Assembly: GCA_045616665.1 (NCBI GenBank)
Contig: JAZLHE010000104.1
Location: 1 to 29,963, forward strand
Reading direction: 5' to 3'
DNA length: 29,963 nt
DNA from: RUG11690 sp045616665
GTDB lineage: Bacteria; Bacteroidota; Bacteroidia; Bacteroidales; WCHB1-69
A model generated the notes under the pieces. It ran no database searches. It worked only from the letters and a program-made list of their open reading frames with translations, and was not told where the DNA came from. The translations under genes and the position numbers were made by a program. Below, one piece after another: positions 6,579 to 14,832 of the stretch; position 1 is the stretch's first letter, and each line of letters opens with the position of its first letter.

Positions 6579-9500
6579 AAAAAAATATAGCTTTATTAAT
6601 TGCATTGCTGCTTTTTTCCTTTGTGAATGCACAGGAAGTTATGTATTCGATTGTTTCTTCTGACGAGGAAGGTTTGACAATTCGTGTGGATTTTCCGACT
6701 TATGCCACTACCGATGTGGTTATAGACAGGACGGTTTACCAAAAATTGTCGCTCAAAGGCGCAAATGTTATCACGAAGCAAGGTGCTCCGGAATTATTGG
6801 TGGCAGCAAAATCCGTGATCATTCCCGAAAACAGTCAACCTACAGTTACGATTCTTTCGGAGGATTATGAGTTGGTGTCAGGATTTAAACTTTCTCCCTC
6901 TAAAGGCGTCATTTATAGAAACGTCGATCCCAACGACGTCCCTTATACCTTTGGTCCTCAATATCAGCAGGACAATTTTCAGTTGAAGCAGGCTGCCTTC
7001 CTTACCAAGACGTTTCATTTACGTGATTTCAACGGCGTGACAGTGCAGACTTTCCCCTTCGACTACAATCCGGTGCGTGAGGAACTCAAGGTTTATCATT
7101 CCCTGACTTTGCGGGTGAATTACAACGCAGCCTATACGAGGAACGTGGCTCGTAAGAACTGTTGCGAATTTAATGAAATCTATAAAAACTATTTTCTGAA
7201 TTACGAGTCATCTCGTTATGCGCCATTGGTGGAGTCTGGCGAAATTTTAGTCATTGCTCCCGAAAGCCTGGCTCCGGCTATGCAGCCGTATGTGGACTGG
7301 AAAATCAAAAATGGCTATCCTACCACCTTGGTTACGTTAACTACGACGGGCAATGCCAATCAGAGTGTGAAGGACTATATCACTTCTTTTTATCAAACCC
7401 ATAATTTGGCTTTTGTGGTAATTGTGGGTGATGGCAACCTTTTCCCTTATTTTACCATTGGTGGAGAAACGGCTGACAATTATTATACTGAAATTGTGGG
7501 CAATGATAATGTGCCGGATATTATTTTGGGAAAGATTTCAGCTGAAAATGAAAGTCAGGTCACCACGCAGGTGAATAAGTTTATTCAATATGAAGCCAAT
7601 CCGTTGGAAACGACCCATTTCAGCAAGTTCTTGGGCATTGCTTCTTCTGAAGGACCCGGTGACGAAAATGAATATGATTATCAGCATATCCGTAATATTG
7701 ACAATAAACTGTTGAATTTTACTTATACCGATGGTTCTGAATTGTTTGAAGGCAGTCAGGGCGGTTTGGATGCTCCTGGCAATCCTACTTCCGCGATGGT
7801 TAGTAATGCGGTGAATGAGGGTGCCGGTATTATTAATTATTGTGGTCACGGTAATTACAATATGTGGCAGACGACCGGTTTCAACAATAACAATGTAAAT
7901 AATCTCACGAATTACAATATGTTGCCATTTATTATTTCAGTAGCTTGTTTGAATGGTGATTATGTGAACCAGACTTGTTTCGCCGAAACTTGGCTGCGTG
8001 CCAGCAAGAACGGGCAGCCAACGGGTGCCGTGGGGGCGATGATGTCCACGATAAGCCAGCCCTGGGAGCCGCCAATGTGCGGTCAGGATGAGATGATTCG
8101 TGTGCTGACAGGAGCCGATAATTCGCACACCAAACGGACTTTTGGCGGCATTGGTTTCGATGGCTTGATTAAGCTGTATGAGAACTATCACGATGATGAA
8201 GGGTTGGAAACTATGCGTACCTGGGTGCTGTTTGGTGATCCGACTTTGCAGGTGCGTACTGCGGAACCCCAGGTGTTGACAGTTAGCCATCAGCCGAGTA
8301 TTTTTGTGGGCAGTACCATTTTTCAGTTGAACTGCCCTGTCGAAAATGCAAAGGTCGTCTTAACTTTGGAGAATGACATTTTGGCTCAGGGGGTTGTGAC
8401 AAATGGAACTCTTTCGTTGCTGCTTCCCGCCAACTTGCTTCCAACGGATACCTTCCATTTGTTGGTCTCTGCCTTTAACTATATTCCCTATCAGGCGGAT
8501 ATTCCTTTGATTATGTCGGAAGAACCCTACATTACTTGTATAGGACATCAAATTAATAATGAGAGTGGCTATCCGCAATACGGCGAAACTGTGACGACAA
8601 CTTTGCACGTGAAAAATGTGGGTGCAGTCGCGTCGTCAGATTTTACCGTTGAGGTTACTACGGATGATCCATATATCACCTTGTTGCAGGGTAGTGGTTC
8701 TTTTGCCGCACTTCAACCCAATGAAACAATCGATTTGACAGATGTTCTTCAATTTAGAGTGAAAAATTATGTGCCTTCAGGTCATATTGCCCAATTCGTG
8801 GTGACTTTCACTTCGGACACCTTCGTTACCACCACCGTGATCAATCAATTGATACATACTCCGCAACTTGAATTGGGAACTTGCGTGGTGGAAGATTCGC
8901 AGGCAGAAGAAACCGCCAACGGTCGTTTGGACATTGGAGAAACAGTTGAACTTCGTATCCCGATATATAACACGGGAAATGCCCAGGCGATGTATGGCTT
9001 TGCTTTTGTGGAAAGTCTAAATGACAATATCGTTATCAATTCACCGCGCTCACAGGTAACTCCGTATTTGAGTCCCGACGGTTCCGCTATGGTGAAAATT
9101 TCCGTGACGGTGAATCCCGAACTTCAAGAAATTGCCTTGGCCGAATTCAAATTATGCTGGATTGCGGGTGCTTATAAGGTCGAAAAAAACTATCAATTAT
9201 TGATTGGTGAACGTATCGAAGATTGGGAAAGCGGAGACTTTTCTATGAATCCTTGGAATACAAACACCAGTCGTTCTTGGTATATAACCAATGAAAATGC
9301 GTACGAAGGAGTTTATGCGGTCCGTTCGGGCCAAATCGGCAACAACCAGACTTCTTCCCTCAAGATTAGCTTGCAAGTCACACAGTCTGACATACTTTCC
9401 TTTTATTATTATGTGTCTTGTGAATATGGTGGTTATTGGGGAATGTATGACTATTTGGCATTTTATATCAATGATGTTGAAAAAGATGTGTGGGATGGCG

Positions 9501-9916
9501 AGGTAAATTGGACTAAGGCCAGCTATGCAGTTGCTCCCGGAAATTATACTTTTGAATGGCGATACATTAAAGACTATATGTCCTCAGGCGGTCAGGATAT
9601 GGCGATGCTTGACTATATTAAACTTCCTGCTTATTCAGGTGCCGTGGCAGTGGTCAGTTATGAAGAAGACCAGATTGAATTGGAATGTTATCCCAATCCG
9701 ACTTCCGATTTTGTGGTGGTGAGTTGTGATCAAATCGAAAGTCTTGTCGATTGCAAGGCTTGCGTTTATGATATGAATGGCAAATTGATTCGACAGTTTC
9801 CGTTGACCAATAACCAGTCGTCTATTTATGTTGCCGATTTGGATTCAGGTGTCTATTTATTGGATATTATGAATGCTCAGCAGAAAATGAAATCAGTAAA
9901 AATTATTAAGAAATAG
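6575..9916 (+). CDS. Gingipain-like C25 cysteine protease with T9SS C-terminal sorting domain
   Basis: This 1113-residue secreted protease has a signal peptide at 1-20 (ending FVNAQ) and a C25-type propeptide over about 21-205. The catalytic domain spans about 220-560, with H425 in NYCGHGN and C458 in ISVACLNGD. The 33-residue His-Cys spacing equals that of RgpB (H211/C244) and Kgp (H444/C477). Ig-like modules follow (about 565-860), then a jelly-roll module (about 879-1019, beginning EDWESGDFSMNPW) like the gingipain cleaved-adhesin domain. The T9SS type A sorting domain (about 1034-1113) has CYPNPTSDFVVV, VYDMNGKLI, LDSGVYLLDI and a KIIKK end. It is therefore predicted to be exported by T9SS and fixed to the cell surface or released. 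The VACLNGD active-site context is gingipain-like rather than PorU-like. Cleavage specificity cannot be read from this sequence. Start overlaps the porQ stop (ATGA). Confidence 0.93.
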   Translation: MKKNIALLIALLLFSFVNAQEVMYSIVSSDEEGLTIRVDFPTYATTDVVIDRTVYQKLSLKGANVITKQGAPELLVAAKSVIIPENSQPTVTILSEDYELVSGFKLSPSKGVIYRNVDPNDVPYTFGPQYQQDNFQLKQAAFLTKTFHLRDFNGVTVQTFPFDYNPVREELKVYHSLTLRVNYNAAYTRNVARKNCCEFNEIYKNYFLNYESSRYAPLVESGEILVIAPESLAPAMQPYVDWKIKNGYPTTLVTLTTTGNANQSVKDYITSFYQTHNLAFVVIVGDGNLFPYFTIGGETADNYYTEIVGNDNVPDIILGKISAENESQVTTQVNKFIQYEANPLETTHFSKFLGIASSEGPGDENEYDYQHIRNIDNKLLNFTYTDGSELFEGSQGGLDAPGNPTSAMVSNAVNEGAGIINYCGHGNYNMWQTTGFNNNNVNNLTNYNMLPFIISVACLNGDYVNQTCFAETWLRASKNGQPTGAVGAMMSTISQPWEPPMCGQDEMIRVLTGADNSHTKRTFGGIGFDGLIKLYENYHDDEGLETMRTWVLFGDPTLQVRTAEPQVLTVSHQPSIFVGSTIFQLNCPVENAKVVLTLENDILAQGVVTNGTLSLLLPANLLPTDTFHLLVSAFNYIPYQADIPLIMSEEPYITCIGHQINNESGYPQYGETVTTTLHVKNVGAVASSDFTVEVTTDDPYITLLQGSGSFAALQPNETIDLTDVLQFRVKNYVPSGHIAQFVVTFTSDTFVTTTVINQLIHTPQLELGTCVVEDSQAEETANGRLDIGETVELRIPIYNTGNAQAMYGFAFVESLNDNIVINSPRSQVTPYLSPDGSAMVKISVTVNPELQEIALAEFKLCWIAGAYKVEKNYQLLIGERIEDWESGDFSMNPWNTNTSRSWYITNENAYEGVYAVRSGQIGNNQTSSLKISLQVTQSDILSFYYYVSCEYGGYWGMYDYLAFYINDVEKDVWDGEVNWTKASYAVAPGNYTFEWRYIKDYMSSGGQDMAMLDYIKLPAYSGAVAVVSYEEDQIELECYPNPTSDFVVVSCDQIESLVDCKACVYDMNGKLIRQFPLTNNQSSIYVADLDSGVYLLDIMNAQQKMKSVKIIKK

Positions 9917-9918
9917 AA

Positions 9919-10686
9919 ATGGAAAAACCTTTGATATTAATCGTTAATGATGATGCTTACGAAGCGAAAGGACTTTATGCCTTAGTGGAGGCGGCCAAGG
10001 ATTTTGGTGAAGTGGTGGTCGTGGTTCCCGACAGTTCCCGTTCGGGTATGGCTCACGCGATTACGATGAGCGAACCTTTGCGTATTCAACTTTATCGGGA
10101 AGAGGATGGAATTAAATATTATAGAACCAATGGCACTCCGGTGGATTGCGTTAAACTGGGGCAGAAAGTCGTTCTCAGAGACAGAAAGATCGATTTGGTT
10201 CTGTCCGGTATCAATCACGGTTCAAATTCGTCGGTGAGTTTGATTTATTCCGGAACGATGGCGGCGGCCATTGAGGCAAGTTTAGAAAATGTGAAGGCGG
10301 CAGGATTCTCCTTGTTGGATTATTCTTCCGATGCCGATTTTACGGCGGCTATCCATTATGCCAAAAAACTGATTCCGCAGATTCTGAAAACCGATTTTCC
10401 ATCGCAGGTTTCACTGAATATCAATATTCCCAAGCTTCCATTGGAAGAAATCAAAGGTGTCAAAATCGTTAGACAAACCAAAGGATACTGGGAAGAGGAT
10501 TTGGAACCGCGTGTGGATTGCTTCGGACGAAATTATTATTGGCTTTCCGGCTATCTGGTCGATCAGGACCCGCATAACGACACCTGCCAATGGGCATTAA
10601 ATAACGGCTATGTCTCAATTCAACCGGTGCAGGTGGATATGACCGCGTATCATTTTATGAATGACCTTAAATTTATGGAGGAATAA
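9919..10686 (+). CDS. surE: 5'/3'-nucleotidase SurE
   Basis: SurE is a metal-dependent phosphatase acting on nucleoside 5'- and 3'-monophosphates and short polyphosphate in the cytosol. The 255-residue protein has the N-terminal metal site ILIVNDDAY (D11, D12) and S42 in DSSRSGMAHAIT. It also has the substrate loop TNGTPVDCV (70-78) and SGINHGSN (96-103) with metal ligand N99, then YSGTMAAAIEA. These correspond to D8, D9, S39 and N92 of E. coli SurE. The usual NDDG is NDDA here, a small change. The gene follows the C25 protease by two bases and its TAA shares one base with the next ATG. In many Bacteroidota, surE is followed by lpxB; here a small membrane protein follows and lpxB is absent from the window. 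Confidence 0.95.
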   Translation: MEKPLILIVNDDAYEAKGLYALVEAAKDFGEVVVVVPDSSRSGMAHAITMSEPLRIQLYREEDGIKYYRTNGTPVDCVKLGQKVVLRDRKIDLVLSGINHGSNSSVSLIYSGTMAAAIEASLENVKAAGFSLLDYSSDADFTAAIHYAKKLIPQILKTDFPSQVSLNINIPKLPLEEIKGVKIVRQTKGYWEEDLEPRVDCFGRNYYWLSGYLVDQDPHNDTCQWALNNGYVSIQPVQVDMTAYHFMNDLKFMEE

Positions 10687-10988
10687 TGGGAAAATTTGTA
10701 GAAAAATTAAGGAGAGACTCATTGCCAATGGGTTTGCTGATTGGCACCGTCTGTCCGGCAGTTTTGTTTGGAATCCTGTACGGAATCATTACGATTGTTC
10801 AGCAACAGACCGGAAATGTTAATATTCCCAATATGACTCAAAAGCTGATTTTGTTGAGCGTGGTTCCCAACGTGTTGATTTTGAGATATTATCTGGTGAA
10901 ATTAAAATACGATCTCACAGGCAGGGGAATCTTGCTGGTGACTTTTGTTATCGCCTTGATATTCGCTGTGATGGAAATCGCCCTATAG
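10686..10988 (+). CDS. Small three-helix membrane protein of unknown function
   Basis: The 100-residue product has a basic N-terminus (MGKFVEKLRRDS) and three predicted membrane helices at about 15-38, 52-70 and 80-98. No enzyme motif is visible. The ATG uses the last base of the surE TAA, so it is the last gene of the operon that starts at 3206. Proteins of this size often follow surE in Bacteroidales, which supports it being real, but no function is known to me. Confidence 0.72.
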   Translation: MGKFVEKLRRDSLPMGLLIGTVCPAVLFGILYGIITIVQQQTGNVNIPNMTQKLILLSVVPNVLILRYYLVKLKYDLTGRGILLVTFVIALIFAVMEIAL

Positions 10989-11009
10989 GGACATTTTTTG
11001 TAAAAACAA

Positions 11010-11037
11010 GTAGAGACGTTGCGCGCAACGTCTCTAC
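11010..11037 (-). terminator. 28-bp perfect palindrome, repeat-type terminator between convergent genes
   Basis: GTAGAGACGTTGCG (11010-11023) is followed at once by its exact reverse complement CGCAACGTCTCTAC (11024-11037). On the minus strand the palindrome is followed by TTGTTTTTACAAAAAA, a good U-rich tail, so it should end the ROK kinase transcript; it may also end the plus-strand operon. The GTAGAGACG arm recurs in degenerate form at 29238-29269, so it is probably one copy of a dispersed palindromic repeat. Confidence 0.7.
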
Positions 11038-11065
11038 CCATTATGAATATAAACAGGAACGTTAT

Positions 11066-12001
11066 TTAGTTCACCAAGGCGGCGGCTCCTAAAATGGCAA
11101 CGTCGTTTTGTTTCAATTGCGAAACCATAATTTTCACCTTGTCTTTATAATTTGATAAGACGTTGAGGTTGAATGATTTGCGTACGGGTTCAAGTAGCAC
11201 TTCGCCAGCTTTGACGGGTCCTCCCATTAAGAAAATGGCTTCGGGAGAAGAAAAGGCGACGGCATTGGCCATAGCCAGTCCCAAAATGCCCCCCGTGAAT
11301 TCAAATACCCGAAGTGCCAATGGGTCACCTTGGTTGGCCGCGTCACCGATGGCCTTGGAATCGAGTTCCTCGGCTGGAATTTTGGAGAGAATTCCGTCAT
11401 AGTAGGGGTCTTGCTTCATCATTTCAAGACAGGTTTTGCGAATGCCACCGGCAGAAGTGTATTGTTCCAGGCAACCTTGCCTGCCGCATTTGCACGGCCG
11501 GCCGTTAGGGAAGATAATGGTATGTCCCAGTTCGCCCGCGAAACCGTCGTGACCATAAAGGAGTTTGCCATCCACGATGATGCCGCTGCCTACGCCGGTT
11601 CCCAAGGTAAACATAATGAAGTGCTTCATTCCTTTCGCACCGCCATAAACCATCTCACCGTAGGCCGCTGCATTGGCATCATTGGTGATGACGGCGGGAA
11701 TGTGCAAGCGTTCTTCCATCATTTTGGCTAAGTAAATGTTGCCTTTCATATTCAAATTAGGCGCGTTTTCAATACATCCGGTGTAAAAGTTGCCGTTAGG
11801 CGCACCAATGCCGATTCCTTTGACTTCCACTTTTTGTTCCTCAATGAGTGCCTTGATCGTGTTGGCAAGGTCGTCTGCGTATTGATTGGCGTCAGTATAT
11901 TGTCCCGTGGGAAGATTCTTGCGGGCAACAACTTCTCCTTGCTGATTCACTAAGCCAATGTCGGTATTGGTTCCACCAATGTCTATTCCAATTGCATACA
12001 T
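11066..12001 (-). CDS. ROK-family sugar kinase, glucokinase-like
   Basis: The 311-residue cytosolic kinase is predicted to phosphorylate glucose or a related hexose or N-acetylamino sugar with ATP. The phosphate-1 motif is IGIDIGGTNTD (4-14). The catalytic aspartate is D108 in TNDANAAAYGE. The phosphate-2 motif is FTLGTGVGSGI (131-141). The ROK zinc site consists of GELGH (H160) and C170-K-C-G-R-Q-G-C177-L-E. There is no N-terminal HTH, so it is a kinase rather than a NagC-type repressor. The length fits glucokinases of this family. It stands alone: the terminator palindrome lies 28 bases downstream and 165 bases separate it from the next gene upstream. No clear TAnnTTTG promoter was found in that gap, so read-through from the plug gene is possible. 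Confidence 0.9.
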   Translation of the reverse strand: MYAIGIDIGGTNTDIGLVNQQGEVVARKNLPTGQYTDANQYADDLANTIKALIEEQKVEVKGIGIGAPNGNFYTGCIENAPNLNMKGNIYLAKMMEERLHIPAVITNDANAAAYGEMVYGGAKGMKHFIMFTLGTGVGSGIIVDGKLLYGHDGFAGELGHTIIFPNGRPCKCGRQGCLEQYTSAGGIRKTCLEMMKQDPYYDGILSKIPAEELDSKAIGDAANQGDPLALRVFEFTGGILGLAMANAVAFSSPEAIFLMGGPVKAGEVLLEPVRKSFNLNVLSNYKDKVKIMVSQLKQNDVAILGAAALVN

Positions 12002-12116
12002 ATTCTATCTTTTTTAATTAATACTATTTTTATAATGTATCTAATTCCCATGCTTATAACGCTCTACTCGTCACATTCCAATTTCTACTCCCAGTTTACA
12101 AATTTTAATCTTTAAT

Positions 12117-12173
12117 CTCAACTCTCCGTTTTCAACTCTCCGTTCTCCGTTTTCAGTTCTCAACTCTCATCTC
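12117..12173 (-). repeat. Degenerate short tandem repeat (CTCAACTCTCCGTTTT type)
   Basis: The plus strand reads repeated AACTCTCCGTTTTC, AACTCTCCGTTCTCCG, TTTTCAGTTCTC and AACTCTCATCTCC. On the minus strand this is a purine-rich GAGAGTTGA / AACGGAGA array. It starts at the stop codon of the T9SS plug gene (TGA at 12167-12169) and covers part of the 165-base gap before the ROK gene. The rest of the gap (12002-12116) is AT-rich and featureless. Confidence 0.5.
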
Positions 12174-13447
12174 CCATAAATGGTATGAAAAAATTCCACC
12201 CCGATTAAGCGGTCATAAAGGGAGGTTTCGTCATTGAGATAGACAAAAACACTATAGTCGTTGTCGGTTTCCCAATGACTGCCTTCAATGTAGGTGGCGT
12301 CAATTTCCGTGCTTCCGTTATGAACAAAGACATACTGGTAATTGTAATAACCCTGTTTCAAATACAGATTGCTTTCCCAATAGTGGGTATATTCGTTGTA
12401 TCGCAGTTTGGCTTCGTCTTTGATTTGCCAGTCGGTGAGCTCGCCAAAAACATAAATGTCGCCGTCGGTGACGGGAAAATCGCATTTGAGCGAGAAACGG
12501 GTATCGATATATTCTTCCCTGTTTTTGTCGTCATAGTCGCTGGTTTCCCAATAACATTTGCCTTTCAGGGTGGTAGAACCTTGATATGCCCCGTAGGGTC
12601 TGGCGATGTCTTCCAAAACAAGGGCGTGGTATCCGTCGCTTTTGTATGTTAAAGATGCGACTCGGTCGCCATTATATCGGGTGCTTTTAAGAGAAAAAGT
12701 TCGAAATTCGGAACTGCCAAAAAAGCTGTTTTCATTTTCGTCATAGTCAAAATTATATTCTCCAGGTTTGCCAAAGCGATAACGCAATCCGATGATGGCA
12801 TTGTCCCAGCGACCGTTTTGCAGAATGGTGGCGGTCAGACTCCGAGCTGGGTTGTGAATGACATAGTCTCCGGTATTAACCACAAAATCAACCTCTTGGG
12901 CCGTGTTGCGATAACGAACGTCCGAAGCAGAATGCACCACGCCTGAAATGACGGCACTTTCGTTTTCCTTGACCATAAAACGACGTGTAAGTACGGGTTT
13001 GTCTGTGGTTTCATCATAAACAAAAAGAATGTAATTCCCTGATTTGGTGACATTGATCATATCATTCGGGAATAATAATTCAAAATTGACATAGTTTTGA
13101 AGCGTGTTGAAAGAGTAAGAGTGGTTGCTGATTTCATCTTCAAAAAATCCATCAATATAATCAAAAGGATTGAGATCGGAAGGCTTCCAGTCGTAGGTGC
13201 AGTGAATGACGGTGTATTTCAGGTATCGGGTGTCATTGCCATTGATGTCGTCAAAGACAAGTCTGAGCTGCTCTCCACTGCCTAAGTCTATGATGGGAAA
13301 ACCCAGAGGTGCGTTGGCGGGGATGAGTTTGACGCTGGCAATGCCGTCAACATAGACTTTGTTTTCAAAAGAAATGTTTTCGTATTGCTGAGAAAAAACA
13401 GTCGAAAACAAAAGGACAATGACGATACTTAAAAATAATTTTTTCAT
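12167..13447 (-). CDS. Type IX secretion system plug protein (DUF5103)
   Basis: The 426-residue protein has a signal peptide MKKLFLSIVIVLLFSTVFSQ and is therefore periplasmic. The mature part begins YENISFENKVYVDGIASVKL, followed by GSGEQLRLVFDDI, TRYLKYTVIHCTYDWKPSDL, YIDGFFEDEISNHSYSFNT and a C-terminal half with YFGELTDW/YNYQYVF-like carbohydrate-binding-module strands. This matches the DUF5103 family, renamed after the Plug protein that blocks the periplasmic end of the SprA/Sov translocon in Flavobacterium. It would keep the T9SS channel closed when no cargo is passing. The start at 13447 is chosen over the in-frame ATG at 13477 because it gives the signal peptide and lies downstream of a good promoter. 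Location within about 7 kb of porQ and a cargo protease supports the role. Confidence 0.85.
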   Translation of the reverse strand: MKKLFLSIVIVLLFSTVFSQQYENISFENKVYVDGIASVKLIPANAPLGFPIIDLGSGEQLRLVFDDINGNDTRYLKYTVIHCTYDWKPSDLNPFDYIDGFFEDEISNHSYSFNTLQNYVNFELLFPNDMINVTKSGNYILFVYDETTDKPVLTRRFMVKENESAVISGVVHSASDVRYRNTAQEVDFVVNTGDYVIHNPARSLTATILQNGRWDNAIIGLRYRFGKPGEYNFDYDENENSFFGSSEFRTFSLKSTRYNGDRVASLTYKSDGYHALVLEDIARPYGAYQGSTTLKGKCYWETSDYDDKNREEYIDTRFSLKCDFPVTDGDIYVFGELTDWQIKDEAKLRYNEYTHYWESNLYLKQGYYNYQYVFVHNGSTEIDATYIEGSHWETDNDYSVFVYLNDETSLYDRLIGVEFFHTIYGR

Positions 13448-13466
13448 CTTGACAGGATATAATGTA

Positions 13467-13474
13467 CAAAAATA
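13467..13474 (-). promoter_or_regulatory. -7 element TATTTTTG for the T9SS plug gene
   Basis: On the minus strand, TATTTTTG (TAnnTTTG) lies 20 bases before the ATG at 13447, with the expected transcript start near 13460. It supports the internal start codon. Confidence 0.5.
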
Positions 13475-13506
13475 CAAATTTTTTCAATAATGTGTGAATA
13501 CTGAAA

Positions 13507-14712
13507 TTATTGTCGTGCCGATTTTTTTCGAATGATAAAATAGAGAATTCCTCCAATAATGAGGATATAAGTCATCCAAAGCAATCCTGTTTTCCAGTAG
13601 TTAAGATGGTCAAGCCGAGGTGCGTCAAGTTGGTTTGGGTTTTCGTGACGGGTAATTGGATTCAGCCACATTTCGGTACCGTCTTCAAAAGTCAAGACTG
13701 TTCTTACATAACAATCGTTTTCTTGAATGGCATACAACGCTTCGTCTATGTTGTTTTCTGTTTTAAGAATTTTTCCGTCTTGACCAATAAATTCGGCCTT
13801 TTGAATGGTTTTTGTGACGGCTACGCGTAAAGTGTCTTTCAAGAGATGAATATAAATTGGATGCGGAAGAAAGCTGTCCAGGCGTTTTTTCTTCTTCTCG
13901 GGATTTCCTTTTTCACTGTCGTCATAAGGGAAAAAAATGCCGACGGTCTGTCCTGCCGTTAAAGCGGCCAAAATCTGCTGACTGTCGTCTGTCGAACTTG
14001 CCACTAAAGTGAAACATTTTGCTATTTCGTTGATGTTGCGTGCGTTGTGCGAATCATCATCGCCAATCAAATAAATTCGATGGCCGTTGGACAAGGCCGT
14101 GTCCCAGTGGTCGGGAGAATTGCAATAGCCATTGAGCACTTCCATCAGTTTATAGTTGTCAAGGTATTTGAAATCACTGGCGAGGTAGCCGCCTTTCACG
14201 AAATTCGGGTGGGCAGGAATGACTAATTCGCAATCTTGTCCAATCTGGTTGAGGGTATGCTGTTTCATACTCAGCGTCTGCCAAAAAGGATAATCGACGC
14301 GTCGTACTTTACGTGCTCCTAAGCATAATTGGTGTATTTTGAAAATGCCGTAGCCGTGTTCGTAAGCGGGAATAAAATCGCTGCGTTGTGATTCGAAATC
14401 GCAAACTTTATTATAGTTTGAAACGCCTCTATGGGAAAATCCTAAAATGTTATAAATGCTGTCAATCAAAGAGGGCGTGTTGTCGCGACCGTTGGTAAGG
14501 CCGCCGGCAACGCGTGAGTGGGCGTGAAAATTACAACGTAGCCAAGCCGTGGAATCAATGCCTTCGTAAGGGTTGTGCCAATAGTTCCCGTGAAACGGAC
14601 TGGGTTCGTCAAAATCATAAACAGGAACGAAGAGGTTGATAAGGAGAAGAAAACCCATAAAACAGCCGATAATCCAAAGTATTACTTTGCCTAAAAGTGC
14701 TAAAATCCGCAT
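13507..14712 (-). CDS. Membrane-anchored PHP-domain protein (putative phosphoesterase)
   Basis: The 401-residue protein has an N-terminal membrane segment (about 6-29, VILWIIGCFMGFLLLINLFV) and a C-terminal one (about 373-393, LLWMTYILIIGGILYFII), leaving the bulk in the periplasm. After the first helix, LRCNFHAHSRVAGG contains H63-A-H65, the first metal motif of PHP domains. Later IPAHPNF and IGDDDSH supply further candidate metal ligands. PHP domains hydrolyse phosphate esters with two or three metals, but the substrate cannot be told. The start at 14712 is chosen over 14805 because a TACATTTG promoter lies between them and the longer form lacks sense. The gene is divergent from the 5-formyl-THF cyclo-ligase gene. 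Confidence 0.82.
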   Translation of the reverse strand: MRILALLGKVILWIIGCFMGFLLLINLFVPVYDFDEPSPFHGNYWHNPYEGIDSTAWLRCNFHAHSRVAGGLTNGRDNTPSLIDSIYNILGFSHRGVSNYNKVCDFESQRSDFIPAYEHGYGIFKIHQLCLGARKVRRVDYPFWQTLSMKQHTLNQIGQDCELVIPAHPNFVKGGYLASDFKYLDNYKLMEVLNGYCNSPDHWDTALSNGHRIYLIGDDDSHNARNINEIAKCFTLVASSTDDSQQILAALTAGQTVGIFFPYDDSEKGNPEKKKKRLDSFLPHPIYIHLLKDTLRVAVTKTIQKAEFIGQDGKILKTENNIDEALYAIQENDCYVRTVLTFEDGTEMWLNPITRHENPNQLDAPRLDHLNYWKTGLLWMTYILIIGGILYFIIRKKSARQ

Positions 14713-14737
14713 ATTCCTGTCTTTATAAATTAAAGTG

Positions 14738-14745
14738 CAAATGTA
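14738..14745 (-). promoter_or_regulatory. -7 element TACATTTG for the PHP-domain gene
   Basis: TACATTTG on the minus strand lies 26 bases before the ATG at 14712 and matches TAnnTTTG. It forms a divergent promoter pair with the element at 14813. Confidence 0.55.
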
Positions 14746-14812
14746 CGGAAAAAATTTTGGAATGCATTCTCTCGTAATTGTCACTTTTGGTCTGTCATTC
14801 ACCAAAAAGCAT

Positions 14813-14820
14813 TATCTTTG
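14813..14820 (+). promoter_or_regulatory. -7 element TATCTTTG for the cyclo-ligase gene
   Basis: TATCTTTG matches TAnnTTTG, with a TTTG at 14786-14789 (23 bases upstream, slightly long for a -33 element). The transcript would begin near 14827, which excludes the in-frame TTG at 14818 as a start codon. Confidence 0.58.
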
Positions 14821-14832
14821 CAAAAAAATGAA

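Noticed and set aside
6575..9916. Calling the C25 protein PorU (the T9SS sortase)
   Set aside because: The active-site context VACLNGD and His-Cys spacing, the jelly-roll module and a standard sorting domain resemble gingipain cargo more than PorU; left open as a finding.
14713..14805. Longer N-terminus of the PHP-domain protein
   Set aside because: The extension overlaps its promoter and transcript start and places a charged segment in front of the membrane helix.
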